NCBI RefSeq assembly: GCF_009905725.1
Contig: NZ_JAAAKV010000013.1
Location: 62,001-126,000, forward strand
Length of the DNA stretch: 64,000 bases
DNA from: Emticicia sp. CRIBPO
GTDB taxonomy: Bacteria; Bacteroidota; Bacteroidia; Cytophagales; Spirosomataceae
Reading direction: 5' to 3'
This document shows positions 34,804-42,974 of the stretch, piece after piece. Both the position numbers and the translations under genes were made by a program. Under the pieces are notes generated by a model. The model was given only the letters and a program-made list of their open reading frames with translations, was not told the origin of the DNA and searched no databases. How positions within the stretch are numbered: the first letter of the stretch is position 1; each line of letters starts with the position of its first letter.

Positions 34804-37560
34804 ATGAAGACATTATTTACATTGATTTTAGTTTTTATCGGCACGGTCACCTTTGCCCAGAATATTTCAGGGACAGTCACTGATGCAGAAACCAAAAAAC
34901 CACTATTCGGAGCCACTGTAAGTGTAAAAGGCAAATTGTCAGGAACAATTACCGATTCAGATGGCAATTTCTCATTTAAAACTTCTCAGAGTTTTCCTTT
35001 CACTTTAGTGATATCGATGGTAGGTTATGACCGCCAGGAGATCGATGTTAAAAATGATGCTAAAATTAATATAGCCCTGAAAACGGGTTCAGAATTACTA
35101 CAACAAGTGGTAATTTCTGCATCCCGTGTGGAAGAGAACATCCTGAAGTCACCGGTGAGTGTTGAAAAAATGGACATCAGACAGATCCAGCAATCGCCTT
35201 CTGCCAGCTTTTATGATGCCCTGCTCAATGTCAAATCTCTTGACATGGTTACCAGTGGCCTTACCTACAAGCAAATCAACACCCGCGGGTTTAACTCTAC
35301 AGGTAACAGCCGCTTTCTGCAATTGATAGACGGTGTTGACAACCAGTCACCAGGTCTCGGCTTTTCAGTAGGTAACCTTTTCGGCTTGTCAGATATTGAT
35401 GTGGAAAGCGTAGAGCTTATCCCGGGAGCTGCCTCGGCACTTTATGGTCCGGTGGCTTTTAACGGAATGCTCATGACCAAAACAAAGAATCCTTTCGACT
35501 ATCAGGGTCTTTCAGTACAGACGAAATTCGGTATCAACCATATTAATGATGATGCTGTTGGCGTAAAACCTTTTACAGACGTGGCAGTAAGATATGCGAA
35601 GGCTTTTAAAAACCGTTTTGCATTCAAACTAAACGCTTCTTACCTGAAAGGAACAGACTGGCATGCTAATAACTATACAGATATTGACCCGAATACTCCG
35701 GCCAACCTGCGTGGTGACAATAACCCGGGCAGAAACGCCCTGAATATTTACGGAGATGAGGTGGCTCAGACCATAGAAGGTATCGGGAGGGTTTCGAGAA
35801 CCGGATATGAAGAGAAAAGCCTGGTGGAATATGATATTTATTCAACCAAGCTTAGCGGAGCACTACATTATAAAATTACAGAAGGTCTGGAAGCTATTTA
35901 TCAGATCAATTATAGCCAGGGCGTAGGTAACTATACCGGAAGCAGCCGTTTCTGTCTGAAAGATTTCAATCTTACACAAAACAGGATTGAACTTCGTGGC
36001 AGCAGGTTCTTTATCAGGGCTTACTCAACGGCCGAAGAATCTACAGATGCCTACAACTCAAGGTCATTGGGTCAGTTGATCAACAGAACCTGGGTAAAAG
36101 ACCTGTCGGGTAATACGGTTGCTCCGAACGCGGCAGATGCTACCTGGTTTAACCGTTACACAGCCGCCTTCAAAGGAAACGTTAACGGCGTCAGTGCAGC
36201 CAGCCATGCAGCGGCAAGAGCCTTCGCTGATCAGGGTCGCCTGGTGCCGGGTACTGCTGAGTTCGAAACCCAGAAGCAGAAATATATTGATACCAAAGGC
36301 CTACAGGGAGCTGGGGTTCTAAGTAACAGTAAGCTTTATCATGTCGATGCCCAGTATGACCTGAGTGACCTGACGAAAGTGGTTAACGTATTAGTAGGCG
36401 GTAGCTTCAGAAAATACGACATGGAAACGAACGGAACACTGTTTGAAGACCTGGTAAATAAAGTGAGAGTAAATGAATACGGTGTTTTCCTTCAGGCCAA
36501 CAAATCTTTGTTAAGCAACAAGCTGAAACTTACGGCGTCGGCTCGTTATGATAAGAATGAGAACTTTGACGGAAGCTTTACCCCGAGAGCCTCAGCGGTA
36601 TTTTCGCCTTCTGACAAACATAATTTCAGAGCATCGTATCAGACCGGTTTCCGTAACCCGACCGTGCCTGATCAGTACATTAAGCTGAACGTCGGACCTA
36701 TCATTATCCTTGGTGGAGCTCCTGCCAACAGCGTCGGAACAGGTGCTTATGACAATTCATTTACAGCGGCTTCAGTCGGAGCTTTTGCGAGTGGTTTTTC
36801 AGCAGACCTGGCTAAAGGCGTTGCTTTCCCAACTGCAGTGGCCAATAACAAGGATAAACTGGTTAAATCAAACGTAGCCTATATCAAACCGGAACAGACA
36901 AAAGGCTTTGAATTCGGCTATAAAGGATTGTTCGGAGATAAATTGCTGGTGGATGTCAATTACTATCATAGCAGTTACAACAACTTCCTGATCAACCAGG
37001 TAGTGATCAAGCCTAAAAACAGCCAGGTACTGGCAAACGGAGCGATCAACATCGCTGCAGCACAGGAGATCCTTGGCGGAAGTACACAGGCTTATCAGTT
37101 GTATACCAATGCTGCGGATAAAGTAGCGGCTCAGGGGGCTACTTTAGGTCTTACTTATTTCCTGCCTCAGAATTACCGTTTAGGGTTCAATACCACCTGG
37201 TCTGATTTCAGCATCCTGGATGCCAACCCGAATAACATCCCGGCATTTAACACGCCTAAATGGAAAACCAACCTGACAGTGGGTAATGCAAAACTGACCG
37301 AAAACTTAGGATTTAACGTAGCCTGGCACTGGCAGAGCTCTTTTGACTGGTACAGTACTTTCAACGAAAACCGTCCGGGCACTATCCCTGCTTACAGTGT
37401 GATTGACGCTCAGGTTTCTTACAGGGTTCCCTCGATAAAAACAACGGTTAAGCTCGGGGGTAATAACATCGGTAATACCTACATTTCCCAGGCATTCGGT
37501 TCTCCGGGAGTTGGAGCTTTGTATTATGTTTCACTTGTATTTGACGAATTATTCAGATAA
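34804..37560 (+). CDS. TonB-dependent receptor (no SusD partner)
   Basis: A 918-aa outer-membrane receptor. Signal peptide at 1-18 (ending TFAQ), carboxypeptidase-D-like domain at about 20-95 (ISGTVTDAETKKPLFGATVSVKG), plug at about 115-225 (VVISASRVEENILKSPVSVEKMD), then the barrel, ending in LYYVSLVFDELFR. It lacks the SusC-type TonB-box region and is not followed by a susD gene, so it is closer to CirA/siderophore-type receptors in layout. The ligand is unknown; linkage suggests that it takes up the substrate or cofactor of the redox cluster. Confidence 0.92.
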   Translation: MKTLFTLILVFIGTVTFAQNISGTVTDAETKKPLFGATVSVKGKLSGTITDSDGNFSFKTSQSFPFTLVISMVGYDRQEIDVKNDAKINIALKTGSELLQQVVISASRVEENILKSPVSVEKMDIRQIQQSPSASFYDALLNVKSLDMVTSGLTYKQINTRGFNSTGNSRFLQLIDGVDNQSPGLGFSVGNLFGLSDIDVESVELIPGAASALYGPVAFNGMLMTKTKNPFDYQGLSVQTKFGINHINDDAVGVKPFTDVAVRYAKAFKNRFAFKLNASYLKGTDWHANNYTDIDPNTPANLRGDNNPGRNALNIYGDEVAQTIEGIGRVSRTGYEEKSLVEYDIYSTKLSGALHYKITEGLEAIYQINYSQGVGNYTGSSRFCLKDFNLTQNRIELRGSRFFIRAYSTAEESTDAYNSRSLGQLINRTWVKDLSGNTVAPNAADATWFNRYTAAFKGNVNGVSAASHAAARAFADQGRLVPGTAEFETQKQKYIDTKGLQGAGVLSNSKLYHVDAQYDLSDLTKVVNVLVGGSFRKYDMETNGTLFEDLVNKVRVNEYGVFLQANKSLLSNKLKLTASARYDKNENFDGSFTPRASAVFSPSDKHNFRASYQTGFRNPTVPDQYIKLNVGPIIILGGAPANSVGTGAYDNSFTAASVGAFASGFSADLAKGVAFPTAVANNKDKLVKSNVAYIKPEQTKGFEFGYKGLFGDKLLVDVNYYHSSYNNFLINQVVIKPKNSQVLANGAINIAAAQEILGGSTQAYQLYTNAADKVAAQGATLGLTYFLPQNYRLGFNTTWSDFSILDANPNNIPAFNTPKWKTNLTVGNAKLTENLGFNVAWHWQSSFDWYSTFNENRPGTIPAYSVIDAQVSYRVPSIKTTVKLGGNNIGNTYISQAFGSPGVGALYYVSLVFDELFR

Positions 37561-37568
37561 TCTGGCAA

Positions 37569-37591
37569 CCGGCAGGGGTGTGCCCTGCCGG
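37569..37591 (+). terminator. GC-rich hairpin after the TonB receptor gene
   Basis: Perfect 9-base stem CCGGCAGGG / CCCTGCCGG with a 5-base loop, followed by CTTTCTCAACTTTT. As the downstream genes continue in the same direction after 37 bases, it may only attenuate transcription. Confidence 0.65.
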
Positions 37592-37627
37592 CTTTCTCAA
37601 CTTTTAGCACATGAAAATTTTAAAGAA

Positions 37628-39883
37628 ATGAAAATTAAAAAAACATCCGCCATTTTCCTTTACCTGCTTTTAGCAGTCATACTTAAGTCCTGCATATTTG
37701 CTTCAAATTCGAATGATGAGATGGTCAATATTCTTTCAGCGATAAACAAGCAGATGAATGTCAAGGAAAACACCTTTTACCCTGGTGCTGAACTGGCATT
37801 TTTTGATTCCGTTTCCAGAACTTTAGAAAATCCGTACATGATTGCCAAGGCCAATTATTATAAAGGCAGTGCTTTCCTGAAATTAGGCCGGGAAAAAGAG
37901 GCTATAGCCGAGTATGAGAAGCTCTTGAAAGATATGGATCACAATAACGCATCGTATGACGAATTGCTTAAAAATTACGCCATTGCCTGCATGCGTCTGG
38001 GAGAAAGAGAAAACTGTGTGAGAGATCACAGTGCTGAGTCCTGTGTGATTCCTATCAGGGGTATGGGGATTCATAAAAACAAAAACGGTTCAACGAAGGC
38101 CATTGATGCTTATGCGGAGTTGCTTACGAGAGATCCGCTGGACTATGAATCAAGATGGCTGATGAATGTGGCTTATATGACTTTGGGAGAATACCCTCAG
38201 AGTGTGCCGAAGAAATGGCTTATCCCGGATCTGAATAAGGATAAGTCGGGGTATGCCCTTCAGCCGTTTGTAGACGCCGCCCCGGGTTTAGGCCTGAACA
38301 TGCGGAATACTGCGGGCGGGGTGATTGTGGAAGACTTTAATAATGACGGGTACCTGGATATCATCACTTCTGACTGGAGTCTGGAAGGGTCTATGCACTA
38401 CTTCAAGAATGACACCCACGGCAGGTTTATTGACGTTTCAAAACTGTCGGATCTGAGCAGGTTTAAGGGAGGGCTGAATATCATACAGGCTGATTACGAT
38501 AACGACGGGGATGTGGATGTATTTGTTTTGAGAGGAGCCTGGATGGGAAAATTCGGAGAACAACCCAACTCATTGCTGAGAAATAACGGAGATGATACTT
38601 TTACCGACGTGACGATTGAAAGCGGCTTGTTTTCTAAGAAGCCTACCCAGGCCGGAGTCTGGAGAGACTTTAACAATGACGGATGGCTTGATTTGTACAT
38701 CGGGTATGAAAGTTTTCCGAACGGAGGCCTGGTGTATCAGAATGAGCTGTTCATCAATAATAAAAAAGGCGGGTTTGTAGAAGTGGCCGGTAAGGCAAAT
38801 TGCCAGATCATTGATTATGTGAAGGGTGTAACAGCCGCTGATTATAATAATGACGGAAGAGAAGATATTTTCCTTTCGACCATTGGCGGGAGCAGGGTTT
38901 TGCTGAAAAATATGGGCAATAAAGATGGTATCCCTCAGTTTGAGAATGTTACCCAATACGCAGGACTGGCGGATGTCGTGATTCAGACTTTCCCGACCTG
39001 GTTCTGGGACTATGACAACGATGGCTGGCAGGATATTTTTGTTTGTGGTTACCAATTCGGTAAGTCAATCGCCCACTCAGCCGGAACAGAGGCCCTGGGT
39101 GTGCTGAATCAGTCAAGCAAGATGTATTTATACCATAATAATAAGGATGGAACATTTACCAATGTTTCTGAGGAAGCAGGTTTAGGAAAATCGGTTTTTG
39201 CGATGGGCTCTAATTTCGGAGACATTGACAACGACGGATACCTCGATATGTATCTTGGAACGGGTAATCCTGAATATAAATCACTTGTACCGAACAGGCT
39301 GTTCAAAAACACCGGAGACGGCCGTTTTGCGGATGTAACCGTATCTGCCAGGGTCGGAAACCTTCAGAAGGGACACGCCGTGGCGATCAATGACATGGAT
39401 AATGACGGTGACCAGGATATTTTTATAGAAGTAGGCGGTGCTTATGTAGGAGACGCTTATAACAACTCACTTTATCTGAATCCGGGTCAGAACGACAACC
39501 GGTGGATAAGTCTCAGACTGGAAGGTACTGAGGTCAATCGTTCGGCCATAGGCACCAATGTTAAAATCAGTTTCAGGGAAAATGGCGTTAAACGTGTCGT
39601 TCACCGCAATGTTAACTCAGGTGGCAGCTTCGGATCAGGCTCTCTGAGAAGAGACATCGGTATCGGGCAGGCTACGGTGATTGATGAAATCGAGGTTTCA
39701 TGGCCGGGTGGTAAAAACAGAAAACAAGTATTTAAGAACGTTAAACCGAATCAGTTTTTAAAAATCAGGCAAGGAAGTCAGGAGTTGAAAAGTGAAGGCA
39801 TAAAAGAAACAGTCTTTAAGTATGCCGGATCCAATATCCCCATTTGCGAGCCAATAAAAATGAACAGCAAAATGCCTCTTTAA
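37628..39883 (+). CDS. TPR/FG-GAP (VCBS)-repeat protein with C-terminal UnbV/ASPIC domain, lipoprotein
   Basis: A 751-aa surface-type protein from the ATG at 37628; the signal ends in a lipobox-like LKSC. Residues about 60-130 look like TPR helices (AKANYYKGSAFLKLGREKEAIAEYEKLL). From about 200 to 590 a beta-propeller is built of repeats with calcium-binding-like Asp/Asn loops (DFNNDGYLD, DYDNDGDVD, DFNNDGWLD, DYNNDGRED, DYDNDGWQD, DIDNDGYLD, DMDNDGDQD). The end (about 625-715; AIGTNVKISF to VSWPGGKNRKQ) is an UnbV/ASPIC domain as in CRTAC1 proteins. The molecular role is not established for the family. Upstream open codons back to 37511 overlap the receptor gene and are discarded. Confidence 0.9.
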   Translation: MKIKKTSAIFLYLLLAVILKSCIFASNSNDEMVNILSAINKQMNVKENTFYPGAELAFFDSVSRTLENPYMIAKANYYKGSAFLKLGREKEAIAEYEKLLKDMDHNNASYDELLKNYAIACMRLGERENCVRDHSAESCVIPIRGMGIHKNKNGSTKAIDAYAELLTRDPLDYESRWLMNVAYMTLGEYPQSVPKKWLIPDLNKDKSGYALQPFVDAAPGLGLNMRNTAGGVIVEDFNNDGYLDIITSDWSLEGSMHYFKNDTHGRFIDVSKLSDLSRFKGGLNIIQADYDNDGDVDVFVLRGAWMGKFGEQPNSLLRNNGDDTFTDVTIESGLFSKKPTQAGVWRDFNNDGWLDLYIGYESFPNGGLVYQNELFINNKKGGFVEVAGKANCQIIDYVKGVTAADYNNDGREDIFLSTIGGSRVLLKNMGNKDGIPQFENVTQYAGLADVVIQTFPTWFWDYDNDGWQDIFVCGYQFGKSIAHSAGTEALGVLNQSSKMYLYHNNKDGTFTNVSEEAGLGKSVFAMGSNFGDIDNDGYLDMYLGTGNPEYKSLVPNRLFKNTGDGRFADVTVSARVGNLQKGHAVAINDMDNDGDQDIFIEVGGAYVGDAYNNSLYLNPGQNDNRWISLRLEGTEVNRSAIGTNVKISFRENGVKRVVHRNVNSGGSFGSGSLRRDIGIGQATVIDEIEVSWPGGKNRKQVFKNVKPNQFLKIRQGSQELKSEGIKETVFKYAGSNIPICEPIKMNSKMPL

Positions 39884-39907
39884 GGCCCCTGTACCCTGAA
39901 TTATAAT

Positions 39908-41125
39908 ATGAAAACCCAAAACAGTAAAAGTACCAAGCTTGGAATAGCTTTCGCGATTTGTATGATCTGCTATCTTTTAGGTGGCACGGCTTCTACTTTG
40001 ATGTCGGTTTATTTACCCGTGGCCATTCCTGATCTGATGGGCAGAACCCCCACGGAAAGTGAGCTGGGTTCTATAGGAGCCTATCTGAACGCCTCGTTTA
40101 TTTTTGGATGGATGGCCGGAGGTCTGATTTTGGGTATTGTAGGAGATAAAATCGGAAGAGTCAGGACCCTGGCTTTTTCGGCTGTATTATATGGATTATT
40201 TACTTTGTTGACAGCCTCTGTGGGTTCATGGCAGATACTTCTGGTCTACCGTTTCCTGACTGGTTTCGGAGTAGGCGGGGTTTTATTGGTAAGCACCGTC
40301 TATATTTCTGAGATCTGGAAAGAAAGCGGCCGCCCGGTAGCCTTGGGCATCCTGGCTGTTTCATTCCCGATAGGGATTGTGCTCACCGGAGGTTTGAATG
40401 TAATTTTCAAACACTGGAGTTCTGCCTTCTGGCTGGGAATTATCCCCCTTATCCTGGGCTTGATCGCCTGGTTTACTTTGAATGAGTCTGAGAAATGGGA
40501 GAACCTTGCCTACAGCAAGAATAAGGAAAAGGCTACTTTTTCAAAAGAGTCACAAGGCAACCTGGCCATCGGATCGTTGATATTCGGTTCGGTTCTGATC
40601 GGCCTGTGGGCGATATTCTCGTGGCTTCCGACCTGGGTACAAAGTCTTCTGCCTTCAGGGTCAGACGGTCAGAAAGAAAGAGGCATCACCATGATGCTGC
40701 TGGGAATCGGAGGTATCCTCGGAGGAATGATCTCGGGTTTTCTGATCAAAAAACTGGGAGCAAAGAGAACCCTGGCCATGACATTCTCCGGGTGTTTTAT
40801 TGCCTGCGTTATCCTGTTTCTGACCAACAAGACTTTTACCCCTGTCATTTATCTTGAAACAGCTTTCCTTTCTCTTTTCTTTGGCATCAGCCAGGGGAGT
40901 TTGTCCGGGTTCATACCGGAATTGTTTCCGGTTAACATCAGGGCTACGGCCACAGGTTTTTGTTTTAATATCGGCCGGTTTTTTACTGCCACAGCCGTCT
41001 TTTTTGTAGGCAGCCTGGTAGCTTTCTTCGGAAGTTTCGGAAATGCCCTGTTGTCGTTTTCGCTGACTTTCCTGATGGCTCTGGCCGCTATTTTATTTGC
41101 CACGATCTCGACAAAAGCCGAATAA
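39908..41125 (+). CDS. Major facilitator superfamily transporter
   Basis: A 405-aa inner-membrane carrier with 12 predicted helices. The loop 2-3 motif is GDKIGRVRT and the helix 4 region is YRFLTGFGVGGVLLVSTVYISEIW, which resembles the aromatic-acid:proton and sugar-porter groups. The second half contains a matching half-motif (LIKKLGAKRT) and GFIPELFPVNIRATATGFCFNIGR. The substrate is unknown. Its position between the UnbV protein and three AhpD-like genes suggests that it brings the ligand taken up by the TonB receptor into the cytoplasm. Confidence 0.9.
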   Translation: MKTQNSKSTKLGIAFAICMICYLLGGTASTLMSVYLPVAIPDLMGRTPTESELGSIGAYLNASFIFGWMAGGLILGIVGDKIGRVRTLAFSAVLYGLFTLLTASVGSWQILLVYRFLTGFGVGGVLLVSTVYISEIWKESGRPVALGILAVSFPIGIVLTGGLNVIFKHWSSAFWLGIIPLILGLIAWFTLNESEKWENLAYSKNKEKATFSKESQGNLAIGSLIFGSVLIGLWAIFSWLPTWVQSLLPSGSDGQKERGITMMLLGIGGILGGMISGFLIKKLGAKRTLAMTFSGCFIACVILFLTNKTFTPVIYLETAFLSLFFGISQGSLSGFIPELFPVNIRATATGFCFNIGRFFTATAVFFVGSLVAFFGSFGNALLSFSLTFLMALAAILFATISTKAE

Positions 41126-41159
41126 TCAGAATTTAAAAAAAATATAAACAGTACATAAA

Positions 41160-41708
41160 ATGTCGCATATCCCATTAGAAGAAGGCGTACCGGGTATCAG
41201 AAGCCTGGTGATGTACAGACCGGATACAGGTAAACCTTTGTATGAACTCGCTCAGGTGCTGCTGAGAGACGAATCTCCTCTGAGTCCTGCCGAAAGAGAA
41301 CTTATAGCTACTTATGTTTCGCATAAAAACACATGTAAGTTTTGTGCCTCAAGCCATGCAGCAGCGGCCAGGTATTTATTTGACCAGGAATCAGGCGTTG
41401 TAGACCTGGTTCTGGATGATTATCAGTCAGCACCGATCTCTGATAAACTGAAGGCATTGCTTACCATTGCCGGGAGGGTACAGGAAGATGCCCGCACTGT
41501 AAGTGATGAGGACGTGGCCCTGGCCAGAAGCTTTGGTGCCAATGACCGTGATATTCACGATACCGTATTGATTGCCGCTACTTTCTGTATGTTTAACCGT
41601 TATGTCGACGGGCTCGCTACGCTCACTCCTACAGAAGATGCTGCTTATGCACAGATGGGTGAGAGAATGGGGACTATTGGCTATGTATTACCTCAAAAAC
41701 CTGCCTGA
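41160..41708 (+). CDS. AhpD-like carboxymuconolactone decarboxylase-family protein, paralogue 2
   Basis: A 182-aa cytoplasmic protein. CxxCxxxH at Cys59, Cys62 and His66 (NTCKFCASSH) is in the same place as in the other three copies. It opens like paralogue 1 (MSHIPLEE) and shares SPAERELIATYVS and DRDIHDTVLIAATFCMFNRYVDG. Its stop overlaps the next start (TGATG), so the two are coupled. The copies may form hetero-oligomers, since family members build trimers or hexamers; that is inference. Confidence 0.93.
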   Translation: MSHIPLEEGVPGIRSLVMYRPDTGKPLYELAQVLLRDESPLSPAERELIATYVSHKNTCKFCASSHAAAARYLFDQESGVVDLVLDDYQSAPISDKLKALLTIAGRVQEDARTVSDEDVALARSFGANDRDIHDTVLIAATFCMFNRYVDGLATLTPTEDAAYAQMGERMGTIGYVLPQKPA

Positions 41709-42241
41709 TGGCCTATATTTCACTGGATGAAGCCTTGCCTGGCATGCGTGGGCTGTTGAGTTACAGACCCGTTATTGCTCCGCCTTTAATGAGCCTGATG
41801 CAGGTGCTTATGCGAAGCAACGAAGGCCTGAGCATGGGAGAGAGGGAAGTTATTGCTACTTATGTCTCTTCACTTAATGATTGTTATAACTGCCACAGCG
41901 TCCATGGTGAAGTAGCTCAGTGTTTTTATGAAAGCCAGCCTGACCTGATTAGTCAGATTAAGGCAGATTTCAGATTTGCTGAAATATCTGATAAGTTCAA
42001 GGCCCTTTTGGACATTGCAGGAAGTGTGCAGAAAGGTGGAAAATATGTTACCGAAGCACAGGTCAGCAAAGCTAAGGAGGAAGGGGCTACTGATCTCGAA
42101 ATTCACGATACCGTATTGATTGCCGCCCTTTTCTGTTTCTATAACCGTTATATAGATGGCCTGGGGATTGTTTCGAAAGATACCCCGGAATCATTGAAAC
42201 AAAGAGGTAAAATGATGGCTGAACAAGGCTACGGGCATTGA
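41708..42241 (+). CDS. AhpD-like carboxymuconolactone decarboxylase-family protein, paralogue 3
   Basis: The shortest copy, 177 aa. The redox site reads NDCYNCHSVH (Cys59, Cys62, His66). The helix before it differs from copies 1 and 2 (SMGEREVIATYVSS), and SSLNDC is shared with copy 4, making 3 and 4 the closest pair. An extra His follows Cys62, so the local environment of the thiols is changed. Translationally coupled to paralogue 2. Confidence 0.92.
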   Translation: MAYISLDEALPGMRGLLSYRPVIAPPLMSLMQVLMRSNEGLSMGEREVIATYVSSLNDCYNCHSVHGEVAQCFYESQPDLISQIKADFRFAEISDKFKALLDIAGSVQKGGKYVTEAQVSKAKEEGATDLEIHDTVLIAALFCFYNRYIDGLGIVSKDTPESLKQRGKMMAEQGYGH

Positions 42242-42335
42242 TTTCAGAGAATGGTACCAAGAAAAGAGAAATTACGATGCTAGAAAGAGTCGGTCTTTGA
42301 TCACTAAAAGATTTAATCACAAATCACCCATAAAA

Positions 42336-42884
42336 ATGGCTCATATAAAAGTAGACGAACAATTGCCGGGTATCAGGGGGCTGATGGATTTCAGGCCTTT
42401 AACGGCCAAACCTTTGAATGCTCTGGCAGACGCACTGCTCCGTACAGATGAAGGCCTGAGTAAAGGAGAAAGAGAGCTGATTGCCACTTTTGTTTCTTCA
42501 TTGAACGATTGTTTTTTCTGCCAGAATATTCACGGAGCTGTCGCAGGGTATTATCATCCTGAAGACGAGGACCTCGTGGATAAGGTAAAAAGGGATTATA
42601 AAAATGCTCCTGTAACCGAGAAAATGAAAGCTCTGCTTTCTATAGCTGCCAATGTTCAGAAAGGTGGGAAATTTGTATATGAACAGCAGGTGGAAGACGC
42701 CAGGGCACTTGGGGCTACAGACATTGAAATACATGATACGGTTCTGATAGCGGCTGCGTTTTGTATGTTTAACCGTTATGTGGACGGTTTGGGTACCTTT
42801 GCCCCGGACAATCCCGGAATGTACCGCGAAAGAGCCAGAAAAATAGTCGAAGAAACGGGCTACGGAGGCTCATCACCCAAATAA
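42336..42884 (+). CDS. AhpD-like carboxymuconolactone decarboxylase-family protein, paralogue 4
   Basis: A 182-aa copy starting at the ATG at 42336, where the family N terminus MAHIKVDEQLPGIRGLMDFRP begins; 13 upstream codons back to 42297 are open but have no counterpart. The redox motif is NDCFFCQNIH with Cys59, Cys62 and His66. The C-terminal EIHDTVLIAAAFCMFNRYVDGLG is nearly identical to the other copies. It closes the operon; a strong terminator follows. Confidence 0.93.
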   Translation: MAHIKVDEQLPGIRGLMDFRPLTAKPLNALADALLRTDEGLSKGERELIATFVSSLNDCFFCQNIHGAVAGYYHPEDEDLVDKVKRDYKNAPVTEKMKALLSIAANVQKGGKFVYEQQVEDARALGATDIEIHDTVLIAAAFCMFNRYVDGLGTFAPDNPGMYRERARKIVEETGYGGSSPK

Positions 42885-42893
42885 AATCGCATT

Positions 42894-42925
42894 AAAAAAA
42901 AAGCCACGGCATGCCGTGGCTTTTT
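42894..42925. terminator. Bidirectional terminator between paralogue 4 and the E1 gene
   Basis: AAGCCACGGC/GCCGTGGCTT arms form a perfect palindrome around the central AT, with an A run before and a T run after. It can serve the forward operon and possibly the reverse E1 gene. Confidence 0.93.
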
Positions 42926-42974
42926 CAATATGTATTAAGTTAAATTCCTCCTCCGTTAACCTTTCTGCTCAAAA

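Noticed and set aside
37511-37627. 39-codon upstream extension of the UnbV-domain protein
   Set aside because: It overlaps the end of the TonB receptor gene and the GC-rich hairpin; the signal peptide begins at 37628.
42297-42335. 13-codon extension of AhpD-like paralogue 4
   Set aside because: The other three copies start at the position equal to 42336, and the extension has no counterpart.
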